Assembly (NCBI RefSeq): GCF_008923725.1
Contig: NZ_WBPF01000016.1
Span: 648,189-712,188 of the forward strand
Origin: Bacillus sp. CH140a_4T
Lineage (GTDB): Bacteria > Bacillota > Bacilli > Bacillales > Bacillaceae_G
Length of the DNA: 64,000 nucleotides
Direction of reading: 5' to 3'
Both the position numbers and the translations under genes were made by a program. The notes under the pieces were generated by a model. That model saw only the letters and a program-made list of their open reading frames with translations, was not told the DNA's origin and ran no database searches. This document shows positions 45,987 to 55,823 of the stretch, piece by piece. The stretch's first letter is position 1; each line of letters starts with the position of its first letter.

Positions 45987-46310
45987 ATTTGGAAAAACTT
46001 AAAATGTCGGTCTGAAAATTTCAAAATGATTAATGATATAGCGGGAATCATAAATATTGGAGCATTCTTTATTATACTTACATATATCTTTTCCAGGTGC
46101 TGTATGTAATTAAAATAAAAAATATTTAAATATTTAAGTATTTTACTTTTCTAAAAGTAATAAAAGGACTATAATGATAGTGAAAACGCTTGCAACAGGA
46201 AATAGTTTGTATATATTTGTTAGCGTTTTCTATTGCATTCCAAATTTAACGGTGTATACTAGGCAATGAAGGTTTACTAAACAAGTGAAATTACAGGGGG
46301 TTTACTTACT
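45987..46310 (+). promoter_or_regulatory. gudB promoter region with paired cre-like sites
   Basis: A TATAAT -10 lies at 46170-46175; its -35 is poor. TGAAAACGCTTGCA (46181-46194) matches the cre consensus TGWAANCGNTNWCA at 13 of 14 positions and sits on the probable start point. TGTTAGCGTTTTCT (46218-46231) is a second 13-of-14 match in reverse. The two form an inverted repeat. CcpA bound here would repress gudB during growth on sugar. The rest of the stretch is AT-rich with no other feature seen. Confidence 0.65.
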
Positions 46311-47597
46311 ATGGTAGCCGAAAAGGGAACTCAAACAAAAACACAACAACAAAGGGAACAACATTTTGAACTATTGAATTCGACACAAATTGTTATTAGT
46401 GAAGCATTAGAAAAATTGGGTTATCCAAACGAAGTATATGAATTATTAAAAGAACCAATTCGTATGATGACAGTGAAAATACCAGTTCGTATGGATGACG
46501 GGACTGTTAAAATATTTACAGGATATCGTGCGCAACATAATGATGCTGTTGGTCCAACGAAAGGTGGAATTCGCTTCCATCCGAATGTAACAGAAAATGA
46601 AGTGAAAGCACTTTCGATTTGGATGAGTTTAAAATGTGGTATTGTTGATCTACCATACGGTGGAGGTAAAGGTGGAATTATCTGTGACCCACGTGAAATG
46701 TCATTCCGTGAGTTAGAAAGATTAAGCCGCGGTTATGTACGAGCAATTAGCCAAATCGTAGGACCGACGAAAGATATTCCAGCTCCAGATGTATTCACAA
46801 ACTCTCAAATTATGGCATGGATGATGGATGAATATAGCCGTATTGATGAATTTAATTCACCGGGATTTATTACAGGTAAGCCACTTGTATTAGGTGGATC
46901 ACATGGACGTGAAACAGCAACGGCGAAAGGTGTAACAATTTGTATTCGCGAAGCTGCAAAAAAACGCGACATTGATATTAAAGGTGCACGTGTTGTTGTT
47001 CAAGGATTCGGTAATGCTGGTAGCTTCTTAGCTAAATTTATGCATGATGCAGGCGCGAAAGTTATTGCAATTTCGGATGCTTACGGTGCATTGCATGATC
47101 CAAACGGATTAGATATTGATTATTTATTAGACCGTCGTGATAGCTTCGGTACAGTAACAAAACTATTTAATAATACAATTTCAAACAAAGAATTGTTAGA
47201 ACTTGATTGCGACATTTTAGTTCCAGCTGCAATTGAGAACCAAATTACAGAAGAAAATGCTAATAATATTAAAGCAAAAATCGTTGTTGAAGCTGCAAAT
47301 GGTCCAACAACATTAGAAGCAACTAAAATTTTAACAGATCGCGGAATTTTACTTGTTCCAGACGTATTAGCAAGTGCTGGTGGTGTAACAGTATCTTACT
47401 TTGAGTGGGTGCAAAATAACCAAGGTTATTACTGGACTGAAGAAGAAGTAGAACAACGTTTAGAAAAAGTAATGGTAAGATCATTTGATTCTATTTATGA
47501 AACAGCACAAGTTCGTAAAGTGAACATGCGCTTAGCAGCGTATATGGTCGGTGTTCGTAAAATGGCTGAGGCAAGTCGCTTCAGAGGTTGGGTATAA
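46311..47597 (+). CDS. gudB: NAD-specific glutamate dehydrogenase
   Basis: 428 residues, hexameric small-type GDH. The active-site lysine lies in PYGGGKGGI, preceded by KGGIRFHP; the Rossmann motif is VVQGFGNAGSFLAKF. It oxidises glutamate to 2-oxoglutarate and ammonia. The VKA triplet that is duplicated and inactivates gudB in laboratory B. subtilis occurs once here (NEVKALSIWMS), so the enzyme should be active. Placed as B. subtilis gudB, between ypbH and ypdA; cre-like sites make it look regulated like rocG. Confidence 0.95.
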   Translation: MVAEKGTQTKTQQQREQHFELLNSTQIVISEALEKLGYPNEVYELLKEPIRMMTVKIPVRMDDGTVKIFTGYRAQHNDAVGPTKGGIRFHPNVTENEVKALSIWMSLKCGIVDLPYGGGKGGIICDPREMSFRELERLSRGYVRAISQIVGPTKDIPAPDVFTNSQIMAWMMDEYSRIDEFNSPGFITGKPLVLGGSHGRETATAKGVTICIREAAKKRDIDIKGARVVVQGFGNAGSFLAKFMHDAGAKVIAISDAYGALHDPNGLDIDYLLDRRDSFGTVTKLFNNTISNKELLELDCDILVPAAIENQITEENANNIKAKIVVEAANGPTTLEATKILTDRGILLVPDVLASAGGVTVSYFEWVQNNQGYYWTEEEVEQRLEKVMVRSFDSIYETAQVRKVNMRLAAYMVGVRKMAEASRFRGWV

Positions 47598-47611
47598 TAT
47601 TATATTGTGAG

Positions 47612-47647
47612 AAAACGTGATTCCTTTCGAGGGAATCACGTTTTTTT
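47612..47647 (+). terminator. Terminator after gudB
   Basis: AAAACGTGATTCC / GGAATCACGTTTT with a short loop and seven T residues. Confidence 0.9.
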
Positions 47648-47675
47648 GTTGAAGTATTAGTGTGAGGTGTTGTAT

Positions 47676-47885
47676 ATGGAAAATGAAATGATGGGACGAG
47701 TAGAACAATTAGAAGAAAAGGTTAAGAGGCTAGAGGGAGAACTCGCAAGAACGATGAAAGCCAAAAAAACAAGTAGCGTTCGGGTGTTCGGAGAAGGGTT
47801 ATTGTTTTTAATATTTGGTGCAGTTGTAGTAGGACCGATTATAGCCTTTGTAATCTCGATTCTTACTTGGTTGGCTGAAAAATAA
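47676..47885 (+). CDS. Small coiled-coil membrane protein
   Basis: 69 residues from ATG 47676, with GAGGTG upstream. An N-terminal heptad coiled coil (MMGRVEQLEEKVKRLEGELA) is followed by a basic stretch and one membrane helix (about 44-66). Unrecognised family; possibly a small membrane scaffold. It precedes the LexA-like promoter of the next gene. Confidence 0.6.
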   Translation: MENEMMGRVEQLEEKVKRLEGELARTMKAKKTSSVRVFGEGLLFLIFGAVVVGPIIAFVISILTWLAEK

Positions 47886-47903
47886 AATAAAATAAAAATA
47901 AAA

Positions 47904-47939
47904 AGAACGCTTGTTCTGCACGAACAAATGTGCTATACT
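47904..47939 (+). promoter_or_regulatory. Promoter with two LexA-like boxes
   Basis: AGAACGCTTGTTCT (47904-47917) is a perfect palindrome of the form GAAC-N4-GTTC, the core of the Bacillus LexA (DinR) box. CGAACAAATGTGCT (47921-47934) matches the left half and centre of the same box with two mismatches in the right half. A -10 TATACT lies at 47934-47939 with TTGTTC 17 bases upstream, so both boxes overlap the promoter. Confidence 0.5.
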
Positions 47940-47985
47940 CTCCTTAGATAAACAAAACGGAAATGATTTTAAGGAGAGATAAATA

Positions 47986-48219
47986 ATGAAAATGACAGTA
48001 GACCAAAGATTTATGATGCCAGCAGATGTTGTAGAACGAGTGGAAGTATTAAGAAACAAACAAAGTAAGCGCGGCACATTATTGCAATCAGTAAATACAT
48101 TTTTCGGTTTAGATACGAAAGAAGATTGCGTTTGGTTTTACGGTTTTTATGGAGTTGCTGTAAGTATTTTACTATTTATGGTATTCACATCAAATATTTT
48201 CGATTTTCTCTTCGCGTAA
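47986..48219 (+). CDS. Small membrane protein behind LexA-like boxes
   Basis: 77 residues, AAGGAGAG upstream of the ATG. A basic soluble N-terminal part (VDQRFMMPADVVERVEVLRNKQSKRG) is followed by FFGLDTKEDCVWFYGFYGVA and a hydrophobic C-terminal helix (about 52-74). No LysM domain, so not a YneA homologue. If the upstream boxes are real it is DNA-damage-inducible. No family is recognised. Confidence 0.65.
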   Translation: MKMTVDQRFMMPADVVERVEVLRNKQSKRGTLLQSVNTFFGLDTKEDCVWFYGFYGVAVSILLFMVFTSNIFDFLFA

Positions 48220-48298
48220 GAAATATGCTATAAGGACATTGCTACCGAATACATATATAAGGAGGTAAAGTAATCTTCTGAAGCGGGAGTTGGTAGTA

Positions 48299-48829
48299 AT
48301 GGCGATGTTTCCTATAGAGCGTAACTATATTGGATATGGAAGTTCACGACCGGGAATTCCTCTTTCTAAAGTCAGGTTTATTGTAAGTCATGATACGGGG
48401 AACCCTGGTAGCAATGCGATAGGCAATCGGGATTATTTTAATGAGATACAACCGAAAGCCTCGGCACATACATTTATAGATGATAAAACAATATTGGAAA
48501 TTGTTCCTATAAATGAAGTCGCCTATCATGTTCGATATGGTGTGCCGACAGATAATGACTTATATGGTTATGATGCCAATAAGGCTGCTATTGGAGTGGA
48601 ACTTTGTTATGGCGGTGATGTTAACTTTTGGGAAGCATATACTCGTTTTACGTGGTATCATGCGTATTTATGTCAAAACTTCGGCTTGAATCCGAAGAAA
48701 GATATCGTATCACATAAAACACTTGATCCAGCTAGAAAGATTGATCCTGAAAATGTATTAGGGAAACAAGGTATTAAATTTCAGCAGTTTTTAGCAGATG
48801 TCTATCGGATGTACGTTTCGTTTAGATGA
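48299..48829 (+). CDS. N-acetylmuramoyl-L-alanine amidase
   Basis: About 176 residues from ATG 48299. A single Amidase_2 domain: the first zinc ligand in FIVSHDTGNPG, then SAHTFIDDKTILEIVP, AIGVELCYGG and the later ligand region IVSHKTLDPARKIDP. It cuts the bond between muramic acid and stem peptide. No signal peptide and no cell wall-binding domain are visible; compact catalytic-only amidases of this kind (XlyA/CwlA relatives) often come from phages, but no phage gene is nearby. Confidence 0.85.
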   Translation: MAMFPIERNYIGYGSSRPGIPLSKVRFIVSHDTGNPGSNAIGNRDYFNEIQPKASAHTFIDDKTILEIVPINEVAYHVRYGVPTDNDLYGYDANKAAIGVELCYGGDVNFWEAYTRFTWYHAYLCQNFGLNPKKDIVSHKTLDPARKIDPENVLGKQGIKFQQFLADVYRMYVSFR

Positions 48830-48938
48830 CAAATATATGAAAAATGAATACAATAAAGATAGGTGCCTACTGCTGTAAGTAGGTTTTTTCTTGTTTTTAT
48901 AAATAGCGTATTGGTAGAAGACTAGGAGTGAGCTGAGT

Positions 48939-49919
48939 ATGCAGAAAGAAACAGCTATCATAATTGGAGGCGGTCCGTGCGGATTAGCAGCGGCAATTTC
49001 GTTGCAAAAGGTAGGGATAAATCCGTTAGTAATTGAAAAAGGAAACATTGTAAATGCGATTTATAATTATCCAACTCATCAAACATTTTTCTCTTCTAGT
49101 GAAAAATTAGAAATTGGTGATGTAGCTTTTATTACAGAAAATCGTAAGCCAGTTCGAAATCAAGCACTTGCGTATTATCGTGAAGTAGTAAAGCGTAAAT
49201 CTGTACGTGTAAATGCTTTTGAACGAGTGGAGAACATTCAAAAGGATGGAGAAGTTTTTCAGGTTGAGACGACAAAGCGTGACGGAAGTATAGAAATATA
49301 TATAGCGAAATATATTGTTGTAGCAACTGGATATTATGACAATCCAAATTATATGAACGTTCCAGGTGAGGAACTGAAGAAAGTAGCTCACTATTTTAAA
49401 GAGGGACATCCTTATTTTGATCGAGATGTAGTAGTTATAGGTGGAAAAAACTCGAGTGTAGATGCCGCGTTAGAACTTGTTAAAGCCGGTGCGCGTGTAA
49501 CGGTGCTATATCGCGGAAGTGAGTATTCACCAAGCATTAAGCCGTGGATTTTGCCGGAGTTTGAGGCGTTAGTACGAAGCGGCACAATTCAAATGCATTT
49601 TGGGGCTCACGTGAAAAAAATTACTGAACATACATTAACGTTTACAGTTGATGATGAGGCATATACAATCCAAAATGATTTTGTATTTGCGATGACTGGT
49701 TACCATCCTGATCATAGTTTCTTAACGAAGATGGGTGTTCGGATTGATGACAAAACAGGACGTCCGATTTATGCAGAGGATACGATGGAAACGAACGCTG
49801 AAAATATTTTCATTGCAGGTGTAATTGCTGCTGGAAATAATGCGAATGAAATATTTATCGAGAACGGTAGATTTCATGGGGATGCGATTGCGCAAATCAT
49901 TGCGTCAAGAGAAATATAA
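48939..49919 (+). CDS. ypdA: Bacillithiol disulfide reductase YpdA
   Basis: 326 residues. The FAD site GGGPCGLAAA carries the cysteine (about residue 14) characteristic of YpdA, and VVIGGKNSSVDAALELVKAG is the NADPH site; AENIFIAGVIAAGNNANEIFIENG closes the FAD domain. The enzyme reduces bacillithiol disulfide with NADPH, keeping the thiol pool reduced. Next to gudB as in B. subtilis. RBS AGGAGTGAG. Confidence 0.93.
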   Translation: MQKETAIIIGGGPCGLAAAISLQKVGINPLVIEKGNIVNAIYNYPTHQTFFSSSEKLEIGDVAFITENRKPVRNQALAYYREVVKRKSVRVNAFERVENIQKDGEVFQVETTKRDGSIEIYIAKYIVVATGYYDNPNYMNVPGEELKKVAHYFKEGHPYFDRDVVVIGGKNSSVDAALELVKAGARVTVLYRGSEYSPSIKPWILPEFEALVRSGTIQMHFGAHVKKITEHTLTFTVDDEAYTIQNDFVFAMTGYHPDHSFLTKMGVRIDDKTGRPIYAEDTMETNAENIFIAGVIAAGNNANEIFIENGRFHGDAIAQIIASREI

Positions 49920-49920
49920 G

Positions 49921-49958
49921 AAGAAGCTGTCGAAATAAACTTCGACAGCTTCTTTTTT
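49921..49958. terminator. Convergent terminator of ypdA and ansA
   Basis: AAGAAGCTGTCGAA / TTCGACAGCTTCTT, a perfect 14-bp stem with a 6-base loop, then T run. Confidence 0.9.
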
Positions 49959-50002
49959 AATTGTGCATAAACATATTTTTAATTGTGCATAAACATATTT
50001 TG
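49959..50002. repeat. 22-bp tandem duplication at the end of ansA
   Basis: AATTGTGCATAAACATATTT occurs at 49959-49978 and again at 49981-50000, a period of 22 bases. The right copy encodes the last codons of ansA; the left copy lies beyond the stop, so the protein is unaffected. Confidence 0.95.
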
Positions 50003-50953
50003 GATTGTTTCATGAGAATTTGTATTCTCTAATGCAACTAATAATTTAATACGTGCTTTTTGAGCATTTAAGCCGTATGTGAATACAATACCCATATCTT
50101 TTAATTGTTTGCCGCCACCTTCATATGAATATACATCTTGAACGATGCCGTTGAAACAGCGAGAAACTAATACGACAGGAATTCCTTTGTTTATTAATCG
50201 TTCTAGACTAGGAAGTGTTCTTGGAGGTAAATTACCTTGTCCAAGTGCTTCAATAACAATCCCGTCTACTGGAAGATTTTCAATTGCTGCTAACAATATA
50301 TCATCCATACCAGCGTATGCTTTTAGAACGACTACGTTTTTAGAAACCTTATTTACTGAATATGTTTCGTGATGTACTAAAGCGTGATGGAATACAACGC
50401 CGCGCTTTGTTACCATACCAATTGGTCCATACTGTGGACTCTGGAATGTTGCCACGTTACTTGTATGTGTTTTCGTTACATTTGTAGCGCAATGAATTTC
50501 GTCGTTTAATACGACTAAAACACCTTTTTCAGCAGCTTCACTACAGCTAGCGACTTTTACAGCCGATAAGAAGTTATATAGACCATCAGCACCTAATTCA
50601 TTACTAGAACGCATTGCGCCTGTTACAACGATTGGAATAGTTGCTTGCACTGTTAAATCTAAGAAATAGGCTGTTTCTTCTAATGTATCCGTACCATGCG
50701 TAATGACTACGCCATGAATGTTGTCTTGTTTTACTCTTTCATCAATGATGACTTGTAATTGTAACATTTCGCTCGGTGTCATATGAGGAGATGGTAGATG
50801 GAACACATCTTCAACGATTAAATCAACATCGCCTTCTAAATCAGGAATAAATTTTAAAAGAGGATTTTTTTCACCTGGTTGTACGACCCCAGTTTCTTTA
50901 TCTTCCTCCATTGCAATTGTTCCACCTGTGTGTAAAACTAGGATTCTTTTCAA
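49979..50953 (-). CDS. ansA: L-asparaginase, type I
   Basis: 324 residues, start TTG behind AAAGGGG. First catalytic Thr in VLHTGGTIAM, second set in VVITHGTDTLEETAYFLDL, the usual asparaginase signatures. No signal peptide, so cytosolic: it hydrolyses asparagine to aspartate and ammonia. Not linked to ansB here. It lies downstream of the gudB-ypdA cluster, which points to nitrogen use, though on the opposite strand. Confidence 0.94.
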   Translation of the reverse strand: MKRILVLHTGGTIAMEEDKETGVVQPGEKNPLLKFIPDLEGDVDLIVEDVFHLPSPHMTPSEMLQLQVIIDERVKQDNIHGVVITHGTDTLEETAYFLDLTVQATIPIVVTGAMRSSNELGADGLYNFLSAVKVASCSEAAEKGVLVVLNDEIHCATNVTKTHTSNVATFQSPQYGPIGMVTKRGVVFHHALVHHETYSVNKVSKNVVVLKAYAGMDDILLAAIENLPVDGIVIEALGQGNLPPRTLPSLERLINKGIPVVLVSRCFNGIVQDVYSYEGGGKQLKDMGIVFTYGLNAQKARIKLLVALENTNSHETIQNMFMHN

Positions 50954-51111
50954 TGCTTATACCCCTTTCAAGTTGAAAAATACATTTAGAACATAACATG
51001 TTTTGAGTAAATTCGACAATGGAAATGTATAAAAGTATGCCTCGAAAATGACAATAAAATTAACTGCTATATGTACGATGTGTAAATATAGGATAGGAGG
51101 AAGCAATTACG

Positions 51112-51285
51112 TTGAAAAAGATGGAGAAAATTTTTATTCGTATATTAGTAATACAATTCATTTGTCTTTGTATTGTGCAATTGTTATTTATACATAAGTC
51201 ATCAGTGAAATATTTATCTAAAATTGTTTATTATGAAGGTGTCGTGGTAAAAAACAAAACAGAAATCTTACAGGTGAATAGGTAG
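51112..51285 (+). CDS. ypfB: YpfB family (DUF5359) small membrane protein
   Basis: 57 residues from TTG 51112; AGGAGG lies about 12 bases upstream. One membrane helix (about 8-26) then a basic tail (YLSKIVYYEGVVVKNKTEILQVNR). Length, topology and position just before cmk match ypfB of B. subtilis. Function unknown. Confidence 0.75.
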   Translation: MKKMEKIFIRILVIQFICLCIVQLLFIHKSSVKYLSKIVYYEGVVVKNKTEILQVNR

Positions 51286-51353
51286 TTTTCATTTTCTTCT
51301 ATGAAGGAGTATGCTACAATAATTGAGGATTTAATGACGTGAAGCAAATGAGA

Positions 51354-51384
51354 AGAAGCAGGAGAATACCTGCTTTTCGTTTTG
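51354..51384 (+). terminator. Terminator between ypfB and cmk
   Basis: AAGCAGG / CCTGCTT with a 6-base loop, then TTCGTTTTG; short but GC-rich. Confidence 0.6.
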
Positions 51385-51413
51385 TTTTATAAGTGAAAAA
51401 ATGAGGTGTTACA

Positions 51414-52091
51414 ATGGATAAACGAATTTCAATTGCTATAGATGGTCCAGCAGCTGCTGGAAAAAGTACGGTTGCAAAAGTTGTGGCAAAGAAACTTTCA
51501 TACGTTTATATTGATACAGGCGCAATGTACCGCACGATTACATATGCAGCCCTTGAACAAAAAGTGGACATTGAGAATGAAGAGAAGTTAATGGAAGTTG
51601 TAAAGAATGTAAATATTGACTTTCAGCAAGGAGAAAATACACAACTTGTATTTTTAAATGGACAAGATGTTTCTGAAGTAATTCGTACACCTGAGGTGAC
51701 GAATCGAGTATCTATTGTGGCGAAACATCGCCTTGTTCGTGAAGAAATGGTACGTCGTCAACAAGAGTTAGCGGAAAAAGGCGGCGTTGTAATGGATGGC
51801 CGTGATATTGGTACACATGTGTTACCAGATGCTGAAGTGAAGATCTTTATGCTTGCTTCTGTTGAAGAAAGAGCAGAAAGAAGACATTTAGAAAATATGA
51901 ATAAAGGTTTCGATTCTAATTTAGAGCAGTTGAAAAAAGAAATTGCTCAGCGTGATAAATTAGATTCAGAACGCGAAGTTTCTCCTCTCAAAAAGGCTGA
52001 TGATGCATTGGAATTAGATACAACTTCTTTATCAATTGAAGAAGTTGTCCAAAAAATTATGAGTATTGTTTCAGGAGTGTTTGCGAAATAA
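51414..52091 (+). CDS. cmk: Cytidylate kinase
   Basis: 225 residues. P-loop [14 protein letters not shown], then [31 protein letters not shown] and RRHLE: the CMP kinase signature set, with the usual CMP-binding insert. Phosphorylates CMP and dCMP with ATP. First of the cmk-rpsA pair, as in B. subtilis and many other bacteria. Confidence 0.96.
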   Translation: MDKRISIAIDGPAAAGKSTVAKVVAKKLSYVYIDTGAMYRTITYAALEQKVDIENEEKLMEVVKNVNIDFQQGENTQLVFLNGQDVSEVIRTPEVTNRVSIVAKHRLVREEMVRRQQELAEKGGVVMDGRDIGTHVLPDAEVKIFMLASVEERAERRHLENMNKGFDSNLEQLKKEIAQRDKLDSEREVSPLKKADDALELDTTSLSIEEVVQKIMSIVSGVFAK

Positions 52092-52122
52092 AGAAAGGGG
52101 ATAGCCTCTTTCTTTTTTTGTT
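52088..52122 (+). terminator. Terminator after cmk
   Basis: AAAGAAAGGG / CTCTTTCTTT (one G-U pair), loop ATAGC-like, then seven T residues. Confidence 0.75.
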
Positions 52123-52425
52123 TGTATAGAAATGTAAAGGATACGTGAATTGTGAGTCTCTTTCCTTGACAAATGATCAGATTTGTAAGAAGTTAGTAAA
52201 AGAGAGATAAAACTTTCAGAATATATTCGCTATTATATTTCAAAACATACTTTCTTCAAGATGATTTTGCTGTATACTATTTATATAAGTTTAATATATT
52301 TTCTAGTGAAATTTATGAAAATCAAGTATGTGATGATAAATTCTTAAACATGCAAATGAAAACAATTGTTTTCATTTCGTATATACATAAAAAATGCTTT
52401 GTCAATTCTGTAGGGAGGTATTTCC
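52123..52425 (+). promoter_or_regulatory. rpsA upstream region
   Basis: About 300 non-coding AT-rich bases. A TATACT -10 lies at 52273-52278 with a weak -35. A perfect 24-base palindrome centred at 52365/52366 lies in what would be the leader (listed separately). TTGACA at 52166-52171 has no matching -10. Confidence 0.4.
52354..52377. repeat. 24-base perfect palindrome before rpsA
   Basis: AAATGAAAACAA directly joined to its reverse complement TTGTTTTCATTT. It matches none of the Fur, PerR, Zur, CodY or Rex consensus sites that I know. It is AT-rich with no loop, so a protein-binding site is more likely than a stable RNA hairpin. Confidence 0.7.
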
Positions 52426-53574
52426 ATGGTAGAGAAAATGAATGAAGAAGTTATGGATTCAAAAGAATTACAAGTTGGTGACGTTGTTACAGGTTCTGTA
52501 ACGAAAGTTGAAGAGAAACAAGTGCTTGTAAATGTTGGATACAAAACAGATGGCGTAATTCCAATTAGTGAATTAGCTAACGTTCATATTGAAAAAGCAA
52601 GCGATGTTGTAGAATTAGATCAAACACTAGAATTAAAGGTTATTAAATTAGAAGAAGAAGATCTTGTCTTATCTAAACGTGCTGTTGATGCAGAAAAAGC
52701 ATGGGTAGAATTACAAGAGAAATTCACTTCTGGTCATGTGTTTGATGTTACTGTAAAAGATATTGTGAATGGTGGATTAGTGGTGGACCTTGGTGTTCGT
52801 GGTTTTATCCCAGCTTCACTTGTAGAAGTACATTATGTAGAAGATTTTACTGACTATAAAGGCAAAACATTAGCCGTGAAAATTGTTGAATTAGACCGCG
52901 AAAAAAATCGTGTAATCCTTTCGCATAAAGCAGTAGTAGAATTAGAACTAGATTCTAAGAAAAAAGAAGCGATTTCTTCATTAAAAGAAGGAGACGTTGT
53001 TGAAGGAACAGTGCAACGATTAACGGATTTTGGTGCTTTCGTTAACGTTGGTGGTGTGGACGGTTTAGTTCATATTTCACAAATTTCACACGAACGAGTA
53101 GAGCAACCTTCTGAAGTATTAGAGCAAGGTCAAAAGGTAAAGGTTAAGGTGTTATCTGTTGATGCTGATACACAACGTATTTCTTTATCAATTAAAGCAG
53201 CTCAACCAGGGCCTTGGGAAAATGTGGCTGGCGAACTAAAAGCTGGAGATATTCGTGAAGGAGTCGTAAAACGTCTTGTTACATTCGGTGCATTCGTTGA
53301 AGTTTTACCTGGCGTTGAAGGTCTTGTGCACGTATCTCAAATTGCAAATCGTCACGTGAAAAATCCAAATGAAGTATTGGAAATGGGACAAGAAGTAAAA
53401 GTGAAAGTACTTGAAGTCCATGTAGCAGAGAAACGTATTTCTTTAAGTATAAAAGAAGCGCTTGAGGAAAATAATGTAATTGAAGATTACAGTCAGTATG
53501 AGCCAAATGCTGATTCTGCTACTTTCCAATTAAGTGATATTATTGGTGAACAACTGAAAAAATTAAAGAAATAA
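52426..53574 (+). CDS. rpsA: S1-domain RNA-binding protein (30S protein S1 homologue)
   Basis: 382 residues with four S1 domains (about 17-85, 105-170, 190-260 and 275-345). The last two carry the full motif [21 protein letters not shown]-like GxVxxxxxFGAFVxV and [12 protein letters not shown]. Shorter than the six-domain E. coli S1, as is normal for Bacillus YpfD, which is not an essential ribosomal component there. RBS GGGAGG. Confidence 0.93.
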   Translation: MVEKMNEEVMDSKELQVGDVVTGSVTKVEEKQVLVNVGYKTDGVIPISELANVHIEKASDVVELDQTLELKVIKLEEEDLVLSKRAVDAEKAWVELQEKFTSGHVFDVTVKDIVNGGLVVDLGVRGFIPASLVEVHYVEDFTDYKGKTLAVKIVELDREKNRVILSHKAVVELELDSKKKEAISSLKEGDVVEGTVQRLTDFGAFVNVGGVDGLVHISQISHERVEQPSEVLEQGQKVKVKVLSVDADTQRISLSIKAAQPGPWENVAGELKAGDIREGVVKRLVTFGAFVEVLPGVEGLVHVSQIANRHVKNPNEVLEMGQEVKVKVLEVHVAEKRISLSIKEALEENNVIEDYSQYEPNADSATFQLSDIIGEQLKKLKK

Positions 53575-54634
<1,060 letters not shown>

Positions 54635-54636
<2 letters not shown>

Positions 54637-54664
54637 AAAATCAAACGTGGGGTTGATTTTTTGT
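54635..54664 (+). terminator. Weak terminator after fni
   Basis: AAAAAATCAA / TTGATTTTTT, a 10-bp AT-rich stem with an 8-base loop and T run. Confidence 0.6.
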
Positions 54665-54914
54665 TTTCTGTTCTTTTTTAGTAATATAAAGTGAGGAATG
54701 AATTAATATTCTATCAAAGTAAAAAATAAAATTATTATTATGTATATAAACATTAGCTCGTGAAAATTGCGACTGAAATAGAGGTTGAAAAATATAGATA
54801 TTGTACTGATGAATTATTGGAAAGGGTTTAATTTTGTCAAAGAAAATAGGTGGAGGTAAAAATAAATCCTAGAAAGATTTATACATGAAATATTATTTTG
54901 ATATAAATAAAAAT
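54665..54914. other. Non-coding stretch
   Basis: About 250 AT-rich bases between fni and ypzI. No convincing gene, RNA or operator was seen. A 12-codon reading frame with an AAAGGG upstream (near 54838) is too short to support. Confidence 0.5.
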
Positions 54915-54957
54915 GTGAAAGACGGTTTCGTACAATATCGAAACCGTCTTTTTGTAT
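54915..54957. terminator. Terminator after ypzI
   Basis: AAAGACGGTTTCG / CGAAACCGTCTTT, a perfect 13-bp stem with an 8-base loop; T-rich tails on both strands. Confidence 0.85.
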
Positions 54958-54960
54958 TCA

Positions 54961-55095
54961 TTAGTGCTGATTCTGCTTGCGAGCTTGCTCTGGTGTATCC
55001 AGTCCAGTAGCCCCCGGATATTGTAGTGATTGGTCACGGTCAGATTCAACGCGTCGTGATTCTCTTAGTTTTCGTTCTTGACGATCTTTACCCAT
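54961..55095 (-). CDS. ypzI: YpzI family small protein
   Basis: 44 residues from ATG 55095, with AAGGAGGTG at ideal spacing. Very hydrophilic and basic: MGKDRQERKLRESRRVESDR followed by a polar tail with GATGLDTPEQ. Sequence, length and position next to yphA match YpzI of B. subtilis, a small protein of unknown role in spore formers. Confidence 0.8.
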   Translation of the reverse strand: MGKDRQERKLRESRRVESDRDQSLQYPGATGLDTPEQARKQNQH

Positions 55096-55211
55096 AATGA
55101 ATAGCACCTCCTTATTAAAAGTGTTGCTGTTATATGAAAAAACTATGCGCGAAGAAAGTGGATTAACTTTCATAAAAAGTTCCCATAATGGAAAACATAG
55201 GAGGTGAAATG

Positions 55212-55823
55212 ATGGAAGGGAGTACTTTTTATTTTGTAGCTTGGATAGGGTGGATTATTGTAACTTTTTTTATGAAAAAGGACTCTATTCGGTGGAAGAT
55301 AAGCGCTTGTATATTGATTTTTATTATTTGCTCTCCGTTACATGTAAAGATTGCTTCATTCACGGTATCAGTAAATGCACTGTTGCTTTGTATTGTAGCT
55401 TTTATAGGAACCACGCTCTATTCTATTTGGAAAAAATTATATAGCTTACTTTCGGCACTTATTATTGCAATGTTATATACAAGTTTTCATTTGTTAGAAG
55501 TATATGATCCGATTTGGATTGTGGTGGACAGGTTGTTTTTGTTAAGTGGTGCTCTTGTGTATGCATCGGTTGTATTGCATGAGGATCGCATATTACGATT
55601 ATGTTCTCTTTATATAGGGATGTTACAGGGGGAGTTGTTAGTGACACTTATTTTTCGAAAACTACATTTCCCTTATGATTACGGAAGTTTAGCGTTTTTT
55701 GATATCGTCGCCGTTGCTACATTTTTCATGGCAATTTTATTTTGGATTGCAAAAGCATCAGTATACATGGAACAGTTTAAGAGGAAAGCACGTAAAAGAA
55801 AGGCGAGGGTAATACATGACTGA
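55212..55823 (+). CDS. yphA: YphA family membrane protein
   Basis: About 203 residues; ATG 55212 chosen over 55209 for spacing to AGGAGGTG. Six or seven membrane helices, short loops and a basic C-terminal tail (KRKARKRKARVIHD). The opening FVAWIGWIIVTFFMKKDS and gene order (before yphB and der) match YphA. Function unknown. Overlaps the next gene by 8 bases. Confidence 0.8.
   Translation: MEGSTFYFVAWIGWIIVTFFMKKDSIRWKISACILIFIICSPLHVKIASFTVSVNALLLCIVAFIGTTLYSIWKKLYSLLSALIIAMLYTSFHLLEVYDPIWIVVDRLFLLSGALVYASVVLHEDRILRLCSLYIGMLQGELLVTLIFRKLHFPYDYGSLAFFDIVAVATFFMAILFWIAKASVYMEQFKRKARKRKARVIHD

Noticed and set aside
46012-46030. CodY-like TCTGAAAATTT before gudB
   Set aside because: Only one half of the 15-base consensus is present.
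54838-54880. 12-codon frame with an AAAGGG upstream, product rich in Gly and Lys
   Set aside because: Too short to separate from chance without conservation data.
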